NCBI GenBank assembly: GCA_003152955.1
Contig: PMBQ01000016.1
Coordinates: 1,191 to 6,780 of the forward strand
DNA from: Candidatus Bathyarchaeota archaeon
GTDB lineage: Archaea > Thermoproteota > Bathyarchaeia > 40CM-2-53-6 > FEN-987
Length of the DNA stretch: 5,590 nt
Direction of reading: 5' to 3'
Numbering within the stretch: position 1 is the stretch's first letter; the number at the start of each line of letters is the position of its first letter. The notes under the pieces are model-generated. The model was not told the origin of the DNA, ran no database searches, and saw only the letters and a list, made by a program, of their open reading frames with translations. This document shows, piece after piece, positions 1 through 5,590 of the stretch. Made by a program: the position numbers and the translations under genes.

Positions 1-1
1 A

Positions 2-3000
2 ATGCCTCTGGATGGACGCAATCCGTTTGGGCTTGTTTCGCAGAGCGCAGGCGTACACGACTTCTCAAACTCGCAATATCCTCGTCCCTATGACAACATC
101 ACCGGGAACCAATACGTAAACGGTTCACCCCAGGTAAGCCAGACAAATGTCGATGGCCTGGGCAATGATGCTTCCGATTTAGGTAGAACCGCATTTACTC
201 CGTCGGTTGATGTCGTGCAGGAGTTCAAGCTCGTCCTCAACGCCTATGATGCCTCCTATGGGCACTCGGGCGGCTCATCGATGGACGTCGCCTTGAAGTC
301 CGGAGGCAATCAATTTCACGGGATCGCCAACTTCTACATGCGCCGCAGTTGGCTCGATGCGTATGATTGGCAGTCCAAATACAACAATCCCTCGAATCCG
401 TCCAAGCCGCCGCACAAGCGCGATCAATACAGCTTGGAACTGGAAGGCCCGGTTGTTATTCCCCACCTCTACAATGGCAGGAACAAGCTGTTTTTTGTTG
501 CCAGCTATGAGGGAATGAAGGACATCTTGCCGAACCCTTCGTACAATACGTACTCCATGCCGAACCAAGACTGGCTTACAGGCGATTTCAGTACTGCGAC
601 CTATTGGAATAACACCACACAAAGCCTCCAACCCCTGACAATTTATGATCCGCTCACTCCGTTGCAGACGGTGCAGGACTGTAACTATTCAGACGGGCAC
701 TGCGTGACAAAGCAAGCGCACTCGGCGTTTCCAGGCAACAAGATTCCGGCGAATAGAATCGATAAGGTGGCTTCGAATATCGTCGGATACTACAGTTATT
801 TCAAGCCGAACGTCAATCCGGGTGCGGGTTACGCGCCGTGGGCAAACAATTATCAAAACCTACAGGTAGAGCACGATCTGTGGCGCAATGCCATGTTCAA
901 GGTCGACTACAACCTGAGCGACAACGACAAGTTCTCATTCCGTTGGGGCGGTCAAGGGCGCTGGATCACTGCAAACTGGAATACCGGCGCACCGAACGAC
1001 GATCCTGCTCAGTCAAACGGATCAGGAGCCGCACCGCAGTCGGAAACAGGAACGGCGCAGTGGACGCACATTGTCAATTCAAACCTGGTAACCAATCTGG
1101 GTGTGTCCCTGATGACGTACAACAACAAGCAAAACGAGGGAATGACGACCCCCAACAATATTGTGGGAGACCTCGGTTTTGCATCAAGCTACTACAATCA
1201 ACTTGGAAATAACCATCATTTCCCTTATATCGCACTGAGTGGTCTACCGAATTCTGCGAAGTATGTTGATTTTGGTGCGAACTGGCTCGGGTATTCCGGT
1301 GTCCGGCACTCGCTCGACTTCCTCCCGACAGCTACCTACATTCATGGAGCGCATACCATTCGTGCCGGCGTCAACCTCGACTTCTTTCAATGGCTGAATC
1401 CAGAAGGTGGCAACGCCGACAACTTCAACTTTGACACTAGTTTTTCTCAACATTACTACAACTCGACCGAGGCACCTGGCTATTCCAGTGGTTTATCCAT
1501 TGCCTCGCTTCTGCTCGGATATCCTAACACCGGCAGCGTAAACGCGAATATCCACCAGTTCTGGTCTCAGCACTACTTCGCACCTTGGGCTCAGGATGAT
1601 TGGAAGATAACGAAGAAGCTGACCTTGAATCTTGGCATTCGCTGGGACTTTCTCACGGCGCAGACGGAACGCCACAATAAAGCAACCGGAGCCTTCAATC
1701 CGACGGTGCTGAACCCTGTATCTTCACAGATTCCAACCGGTACTGCGGCATTGGGATCGGCCACCAACCTGCAGGGCGGACTTACGTACGCCGGTGTGAA
1801 TGGTGTGCGAAGGGGTGCGTATGCAACCAATATGTTGCATGTTCAACCGCGCATCGGCTTTGCCTATGCGATCAACAGCACGATGTCAATCCGCGGTGGA
1901 ATCGGTCAAACCTATATGACCGATCAAAGCACAAACAATGCGGATGGTTTCTCTGCCTCCACATCGTATAACAATTCTCTGAACAATGGCATTACCCCTT
2001 ACACATCGACGACAGGACAGGGGCTCAGCAATCCGATTCCTGTAGTTATTCAGCCTACGGGTTCTTCTCGTGGCTATCTCGAGGATCTTGGTTCGTCGAT
2101 CACTTACATCAACCCGCAGTACAACGTACCTTCGCTCTGGTCCTACAGTCTGATTTACGAAGTGGCTGTTAGCCGCCGCGACGTTATCAGCGTCGGATAT
2201 GTTGGTAACCGGGTTCCAAGCAATCCAGTCAGCGATAACATCAACCACGTCTCTGCGCAATGGCTGGCGCAGTGCGATGTAGAGCGTGGCGGAAACCGCC
2301 ATATCTGTGACGACACGGCGACCGGGCAAATTGCGAACCCATTTTTAGGAGTCTCGGCCTTTGCCGGTACGGGATACTATTCAAACACAACCATCTCCAA
2401 GGGTGCTTTTACCCGTCCGTATCCTCAATTCACGGACATTACCGAGAAAGGGGCTACAAGCAATGGAAAGAGTTGGTATAACTCTCTCCAGGTGACAGCA
2501 TCGCATCAAGTGGGCAAGAGTTTATCGGTGCATGGTAGCTATACTCATGCAAAATCCGAGACCTCTGGAAACTGGACAGATTCTGGAAATGGAAACACAG
2601 GAGGCTGGGTAGATTCAGTCAACCGTGTTTGGTCACGGCAAGTTAGCACGACGAATGACATCAAGCACTCGATTACATTCTCAGGTGTAGGGTATTTGCC
2701 GTTTGGAAGGGGACGCCTTCTGCTCTCGAAGGCCAACACTCTTGTAGACGAGATTGTAAATGGCTGGGAGATCAGCCCACTCTTCTCGTATTACAGTGGC
2801 TTCGCATGGCGTCCCACGGATTCCGGCGGTAGTTCAGACAGCATATTCAACAGCGCAGGCAATTGGGAGATGGCATCGACAGGAGAGGCAGTCAATGCTT
2901 CAATGGGGGTAAACCACACCATTCTTCCTGCCGACAGCAAGCACAAGGGCCAAAGACTGCGTGGCGTGACTCCATGCGTCGGTTACAGAGATCCTGACAC

Positions 3001-3373
3001 GGGCGCTGTCATCCCTAGTCCTGCCGCGACAGCAGCAGGATGCTCCAGCATTCAGTTTGTAAGAATGCCCACAAGTGGATATTCCGTGGGAAGGGCCAAC
3101 GTCGATTTTGGCGTGCGTCAGCCTGGCGCATACAAATTTGATATGGCTGTCTCGAAAAACCTGCGAATTCCGGGTGCATCGAAGGTCCATCTGTCGGAGG
3201 GCACAAGCCTTCAACTTCGTGCCGATTTGCTCAATGTCTTCAATCATGCAAGTTGGGATGAAAGCTATAACAATGATCCAACCAGTCTCGATTTTGGGAC
3301 GATTGGAAAAGGCTCCAGTGGCCCGACCAGCACGCCGCGCTACATGCAGCTATCGGCCAGGTTAAACTGGTAA
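2..3373 (+). CDS. TonB-dependent outer-membrane receptor, Oar-like, 5'-truncated by window edge
   Basis: This is a ligand-gated outer-membrane beta-barrel transporter, energised by TonB-ExbBD. At least 1,123 residues are visible. The ATG at position 2 is almost certainly internal: MPLDGRNPFGLV matches the LPLNGRN block that in this family follows a signal peptide and a carboxypeptidase-regulatory-like domain, so roughly 150-230 residues are missing on the left. Plug-domain motifs are VVQEFK (residues 71-76) and the SGG...VALKSGGNQFHG stretch (about 89-107). Barrel landmarks are LEGPVVIP (147-154), FPGNKIPANRID (243-254), DDWKITKKLTLNLGIRW (532-548), HVQPRIGFAY (613-622), SYTHAKS (846-852) and LRADLLNVFNH (1072-1082). 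The protein ends in ARLNW, an aromatic C-terminus as expected for BAM-dependent barrel insertion. Six cysteines occur as three close pairs. No frameshift is seen. The substrate cannot be read from sequence; the glycoside hydrolases downstream suggest plant-derived glycans. Family call is firm, substrate is inference. Confidence 0.93.
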   Translation: MPLDGRNPFGLVSQSAGVHDFSNSQYPRPYDNITGNQYVNGSPQVSQTNVDGLGNDASDLGRTAFTPSVDVVQEFKLVLNAYDASYGHSGGSSMDVALKSGGNQFHGIANFYMRRSWLDAYDWQSKYNNPSNPSKPPHKRDQYSLELEGPVVIPHLYNGRNKLFFVASYEGMKDILPNPSYNTYSMPNQDWLTGDFSTATYWNNTTQSLQPLTIYDPLTPLQTVQDCNYSDGHCVTKQAHSAFPGNKIPANRIDKVASNIVGYYSYFKPNVNPGAGYAPWANNYQNLQVEHDLWRNAMFKVDYNLSDNDKFSFRWGGQGRWITANWNTGAPNDDPAQSNGSGAAPQSETGTAQWTHIVNSNLVTNLGVSLMTYNNKQNEGMTTPNNIVGDLGFASSYYNQLGNNHHFPYIALSGLPNSAKYVDFGANWLGYSGVRHSLDFLPTATYIHGAHTIRAGVNLDFFQWLNPEGGNADNFNFDTSFSQHYYNSTEAPGYSSGLSIASLLLGYPNTGSVNANIHQFWSQHYFAPWAQDDWKITKKLTLNLGIRWDFLTAQTERHNKATGAFNPTVLNPVSSQIPTGTAALGSATNLQGGLTYAGVNGVRRGAYATNMLHVQPRIGFAYAINSTMSIRGGIGQTYMTDQSTNNADGFSASTSYNNSLNNGITPYTSTTGQGLSNPIPVVIQPTGSSRGYLEDLGSSITYINPQYNVPSLWSYSLIYEVAVSRRDVISVGYVGNRVPSNPVSDNINHVSAQWLAQCDVERGGNRHICDDTATGQIANPFLGVSAFAGTGYYSNTTISKGAFTRPYPQFTDITEKGATSNGKSWYNSLQVTASHQVGKSLSVHGSYTHAKSETSGNWTDSGNGNTGGWVDSVNRVWSRQVSTTNDIKHSITFSGVGYLPFGRGRLLLSKANTLVDEIVNGWEISPLFSYYSGFAWRPTDSGGSSDSIFNSAGNWEMASTGEAVNASMGVNHTILPADSKHKGQRLRGVTPCVGYRDPDTGAVIPSPAATAAGCSSIQFVRMPTSGYSVGRANVDFGVRQPGAYKFDMAVSKNLRIPGASKVHLSEGTSLQLRADLLNVFNHASWDESYNNDPTSLDFGTIGKGSSGPTSTPRYMQLSARLNW

Positions 3374-3379
3374 GACAAG

Positions 3380-3413
3380 AGGCCCGCTACTCTTTTGCCA
3401 GAGTAGCGGGCCT
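3380..3413 (+). terminator. Strong rho-independent terminator after the TonB-dependent receptor
   Basis: A GC-rich inverted repeat forms a perfect 13-bp stem, 3381-3393 (GGCCCGCTACTCT) with 3400-3412. It is extended by an A-T pair at 3380/3413 and closes a 6-base loop (TTTGCC). It is followed by TAATTTT at 3413-3419, a short imperfect T-tract. It starts only six bases after the receptor stop codon (3371-3373), which is typical placement. It should separate receptor transcription from the downstream hydrolase genes. Confidence 0.9.
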
Positions 3414-3457
3414 AATTTTGCACCGATGTGAAACATATCCCATCGTCCAATTTCACG

Positions 3458-3462
3458 AAAGG
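3458..3462 (+). promoter_or_regulatory. Weak ribosome binding site for the GH39 gene
   Basis: AAAGG lies 11 bases upstream of the ATG at 3474. This is a partial Shine-Dalgarno match with slightly long spacing. The start is supported mainly by the clean signal peptide that begins there rather than by this site. The space between the terminator and this site (3414-3457) shows no convincing -35/-10 pair, although the GH39 gene should need its own promoter here. Confidence 0.45.
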
Positions 3463-3473
3463 CAACAGAAAAT

Positions 3474-5063
3474 ATGCTCCGTGCAGCTCATCTACAGCAT
3501 TCTGCAATCATTCTTGGCATCCTTGTGGCTCTCTGCACTTTATCTTCGACTGCACAAAACAATAAATATCCTTTCCGTTCTATTGTGGTGAGTATAGATA
3601 AGACGGTTGGGCCGGTCGATCATTTCTATGATCTATCGGTAGGTTCAGATTATCCAGGCACACTGGCTCGTGCCGATAGCCAGAAACAACTCAAGATGGT
3701 TGTTGATGAACTCGGGTTTCGATATCTTCGATTTCATGCGATTTTTCACGATATTTTGGGTACAGTGCGCGTTGAAAATGGCAAGAAGACATATAACTGG
3801 AAGGGGATTGATAAGCTATATGATGACCTGCTTGCAAGACATATCAGACCGTTCGTTGAACTCGGTTTTACACCCAAGGTGTTAGCTAGTTCAGCCAATA
3901 GTATATTTTATTGGCAGGGAAACACCTCTCATCCAGACCCTTCTGGATGGCATGATCTGATCGCTGCATTTATACATCACATTGAAGAGCGCTACGGACA
4001 AAGTGAGGTCCGCACTTGGTACTTCGAAGTCTGGAATGAACCAAATCTCTCAGGATTCTGGGAAGGCGGAGATCAGAAAGCATACTTCCAACTTTACGAA
4101 CACACTGCGAAGACGATTAAGTCCATCGATCCTGACCTGCGGGTCGGTGGCCCTGCGACTGCTGGGGCTGCGTGGATTCCTGAATTCTTGACATATGTAA
4201 AACAGAGCGGCACTCCGATTGACTTTGTTACTACGCACACATATGGAGTGATTGGAGGTTTCCTCGATGAGGCAGGAAAGTCGGACACCAAACTCGACCC
4301 GTCCTCGACTGCAATCGTCGGAGATGTACGCCGAGTTCGTACGCAGATCGATAAGTATCCATTTCCGCACTTGCCTCTGTATTTCTCAGAGTGGAGCACA
4401 AGCTATACACCGCGAGATTCTGTCCATGACTCCTACATCAGTGCGCCTTATATACTCAGTAAGCTCAAAGCCTGTGAAGGACTTGTACAAGGAATGAGTT
4501 ACTGGACATTCTCCGACTTGTTTGAGGAACCGGGCCCTCCAACAGCGCCATTCCAAGGAGGATTTGGACTCGTGAATCCAGAGGGCATACGCAAGCCTGC
4601 ATATTTTGCATACAAGTACCTTCATGCACTGCAAGGCAATACTCTTCTTACAAAGGATCCTCAAGCGATGTTGGCTACGAAGGATGGAAGCTTCGCGGGT
4701 GTGGTCTGGGACTTTGAACAGCCACAGCAAGAAACTAGCAACCGATCGTTTTTCACAAAGGTGATTCCTTCGCATTCTGTTGCGCCTGTGAAGTTTGAAT
4801 TATCACATTTAATTCCAAACACCGCGTACCGTTTGCAGGTGTATCGAACCGGATACCATGCAAACGACGCCTATACGGCCTATTTGGAGATGGGATCTCC
4901 AAAGGATCTTAGTTCTGCACAGGTTAAGCTTCTGAATGATCATACAAGAGATGTTCCTGAAACTGATAAGGTCATGCGGAGTGGCTCCTCTGGTAATGTC
5001 ATGTTCACGCTTCCGATGAACAGTAATGATACTGTGCTTGTAACACTTGTGCCGGCTTCGTAG
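3474..5063 (+). CDS. Secreted GH39 glycoside hydrolase, beta-xylosidase-like
   Basis: This 529-residue protein is a probable retaining exo-glycosidase of family GH39, best matched to beta-xylosidases that release xylose from xylo-oligosaccharides. Residues 1-28 are a Sec signal peptide: a hydrophobic stretch IILGILVAL, then SSTA before Q28, a likely signal peptidase I site. The mature enzyme is therefore periplasmic or extracellular. The TIM barrel spans about 35-390. It shows LRFHAIFHD (85-93), the acid/base glutamate E189 in VWNEPN, the THTYG block (254-258), the nucleophile E306 in FSEW, and the conserved YWTFSDLFEE (343-352) and GGFGLVN (362-368) blocks. Residues about 395-529 fit the family's C-terminal beta-sandwich. 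Length is normal and no catalytic residue is missing. The family also includes alpha-L-iduronidases and other activities, so xylosidase is the likeliest call but not certain. The gene follows the receptor after a terminator and precedes a GH42-type gene by 90 bases. It looks more AT-rich than the receptor gene. Confidence 0.92.
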   Translation: MLRAAHLQHSAIILGILVALCTLSSTAQNNKYPFRSIVVSIDKTVGPVDHFYDLSVGSDYPGTLARADSQKQLKMVVDELGFRYLRFHAIFHDILGTVRVENGKKTYNWKGIDKLYDDLLARHIRPFVELGFTPKVLASSANSIFYWQGNTSHPDPSGWHDLIAAFIHHIEERYGQSEVRTWYFEVWNEPNLSGFWEGGDQKAYFQLYEHTAKTIKSIDPDLRVGGPATAGAAWIPEFLTYVKQSGTPIDFVTTHTYGVIGGFLDEAGKSDTKLDPSSTAIVGDVRRVRTQIDKYPFPHLPLYFSEWSTSYTPRDSVHDSYISAPYILSKLKACEGLVQGMSYWTFSDLFEEPGPPTAPFQGGFGLVNPEGIRKPAYFAYKYLHALQGNTLLTKDPQAMLATKDGSFAGVVWDFEQPQQETSNRSFFTKVIPSHSVAPVKFELSHLIPNTAYRLQVYRTGYHANDAYTAYLEMGSPKDLSSAQVKLLNDHTRDVPETDKVMRSGSSGNVMFTLPMNSNDTVLVTLVPAS

Positions 5064-5084
5064 CCGTTACTAAGTGATGGAGAA

Positions 5085-5117
5085 GATCTTCCTTTCAAAA
5101 AGGATGGAAGATTATTT
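5085..5117 (+). terminator. Possible weak terminator or attenuating hairpin between GH39 and GH42 genes
   Basis: ATCTTCC (5086-5092) pairs perfectly with GGAAGAT (5106-5112), with a G-T wobble at 5085/5113 and a 13-base loop. An alternative inner pairing, TCCTT with AAGGA, also exists. The sequence after it, TTATTT, is a poor T-tract. It lies 22 bases after the GH39 stop. It could reduce read-through, protect the GH39 mRNA 3' end, or be incidental; it is much weaker than the hairpin at 3380-3413. Confidence 0.35.
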
Positions 5118-5126
5118 GGTTAACCA
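5117..5126. promoter_or_regulatory. Perfect 10-bp palindrome, candidate operator upstream of the GH42 gene
   Basis: TGGTTAACCA is a perfect palindrome lying 27 bases before the GH42-type start codon. The form TGGT-NN-ACCA resembles operators of GntR/FadR-subfamily regulators, such as the uronate regulators ExuR and UxuR. The symmetry does not extend beyond 10 bp, no second copy is seen in the window and no regulator gene is present, so the role is speculative. Confidence 0.25.
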
Positions 5127-5137
5127 TGAGAACGTTC

Positions 5138-5144
5138 AAAGGAG
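5138..5144 (+). promoter_or_regulatory. Ribosome binding site fixing the GH42 start
   Basis: AAAGGAG sits nine bases upstream of the ATG at 5154, a strong Shine-Dalgarno match. It selects this start over the out-of-frame ATG at 5126. The signal peptide that begins at 5154 agrees with the choice. Confidence 0.8.
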
Positions 5145-5153
5145 TGCATAGTC

Positions 5154-5590
5154 ATGAACCGCTTTGTGTCATCTGTATTCATTCTTCTTGGTGTACTTAA
5201 CTTCGCGTGTATGGCACAGGACAATTCTGCACATTCAAACTGGCCAGGGCCTGGACAACTTTTTGTTGGGACATGTTATCAGCCAATTGATCGTACTCCT
5301 GAGGAGATCGATCATGACATCGCCATTATGAAGAAAGCTGGGTTCAATGTCGTACGCATAGGAGACCTATCGTGGGATTCCTTTGAGCCATCCCAGGGGA
5401 AGTTTGACTTTAGCTGGTGGGACAGCGTCGTGAACAAGATGCATGCGAATGGCATCAAGGTCATTCTAGATATTCCAGGATCTCCGGCTCCGATCTGGCT
5501 GCATCGTATGTACCCAGGGGTGGATATAGTTACGCAGAATGGTACGCGTCTTCCTCCAGCAGAGCGCTACATGGACGACATCAGCGACCC
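5154..5590 (+). CDS. Secreted GH42-type glycoside hydrolase (beta-galactosidase-like), 3'-truncated by window edge
   Basis: The visible part is 145 complete codons plus two bases, open to the right edge. Translation starts MNRFVSSVFILLGVLNFACMAQDN: a short basic N-terminus, a hydrophobic core and a plausible signal peptidase I cut after A21, so export is expected. C19 is not in a good lipobox (N and F precede the alanine), so a lipoprotein is unlikely. After the signal comes the start of a GH42-like TIM barrel: FVGTCYQPIDRTPEEIDHD (37-55), IMKKAGFNVVRIGDLSW (58-74), FEPSQGKFDFSWWD (77-90), GIKVILDIPGSPAPIWL (100-116) and YPGVDIVTQNG (120-130). These follow the GH42 order YxP / MKxAGxNVVRIG / EPxxGxFDFSWLD / KVILxTPxxxPPxWL. 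The catalytic glutamates and C-terminal domains lie outside the window, so activity is inferred. GH42 enzymes typically act on terminal beta-galactosides. A related clan-A family such as GH35 or GH5 cannot be fully excluded. It is co-directional with the GH39 gene and possibly co-transcribed with it. Confidence 0.82.
   Translation, partial: MNRFVSSVFILLGVLNFACMAQDNSAHSNWPGPGQLFVGTCYQPIDRTPEEIDHDIAIMKKAGFNVVRIGDLSWDSFEPSQGKFDFSWWDSVVNKMHANGIKVILDIPGSPAPIWLHRMYPGVDIVTQNGTRLPPAERYMDDISD

Noticed and set aside
2..4. ATG at position 2 as the true start of the receptor.
   Set aside because: The sequence that follows is the mid-protein LPLxGRN-like block and plug domain, with no signal peptide, so the gene begins upstream of the window.
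838..1212. A 124-codon plus-strand open frame overlapping the receptor in another frame.
   Set aside because: It is rich in arginine, glutamine and serine with no family motif, and the receptor frame is uninterrupted through it. It is an off-frame shadow rather than an overlapping gene or frameshift.
1886..2329. A 147-codon open frame on the minus strand inside the receptor gene, with similar antisense frames at 275-631, 4050-4399 and 4386-4775.
   Set aside because: Their translations show no recognisable domain, and they lie entirely opposite genes with clear family motifs, so they are shadows.
3418..3439. TTGCAC (3418-3423) and CATATC (3434-3439) as a promoter for the GH39 gene.
   Set aside because: Spacing is only about 10 bases and both boxes match poorly, so it does not fit a sigma-70 promoter.
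5126..5200. A small open frame starting at the ATG at 5126, overlapping the GH42 start.
   Set aside because: It is 24 codons, out of frame with GH42, has no ribosome binding site of its own and encodes nothing recognisable.
5208..5210. C19 of the GH42-type protein as a lipoprotein anchor.
   Set aside because: The preceding residues L-N-F-A do not fit a lipobox, which needs Leu or a similar residue at -3 and a small residue at -1. A signal peptidase I site just after it fits better.
1..5590. A novel defence system, mobile element, CRISPR array or structural RNA.
   Set aside because: Three genes of known families and short spacers account for nearly every base, and I saw no direct repeats, transposase, tRNA or integration site.

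Overview
The window looks like part of a polysaccharide-degrading region of an Acidobacteriota genome, probably class Terriglobia (subdivision 1). The strongest clue is the first gene, a very large TonB-dependent receptor of the Oar-like type that is expanded in that phylum. It carries the familiar LPLxGRN-like, FPGNxIPANRID and DDWKxTxxLTLNLGxRW blocks. The assignment is by family resemblance only; no rRNA or marker gene is present.

Layout, all on the + strand: (1) positions 2-3373, a 5'-truncated TonB-dependent outer-membrane receptor whose signal peptide and N-terminal carboxypeptidase-regulatory-like domain lie off the left edge. (2) 3380-3413, a strong intrinsic terminator immediately after its stop. 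(3) 3474-5063, a complete secreted glycoside hydrolase of family GH39 (beta-xylosidase-like) with both catalytic glutamates visible. (4) a 90-base spacer holding a weak hairpin, a 10-bp perfect palindrome and a good ribosome binding site. (5) 5154 to the right edge, the N-terminal 145 codons of a secreted GH42-type (beta-galactosidase-like) glycoside hydrolase. This last gene runs off the window.

The likely joint role is that exported GH39 and GH42 enzymes trim xylose- and galactose-bearing plant cell wall oligosaccharides while the receptor imports oligosaccharides or another bulky ligand across the outer membrane. That link is inferred from gene order; the terminator after the receptor implies that the hydrolases are transcribed separately from it. 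No SusD-like partner, regulator, mobile element, RNA gene or CRISPR array is visible. I see no evidence for a wholly new type of system. The more interesting points are the three cysteine pairs in the receptor, the palindrome upstream of the GH42 gene, and the divergent, exported GH42 N-terminus.
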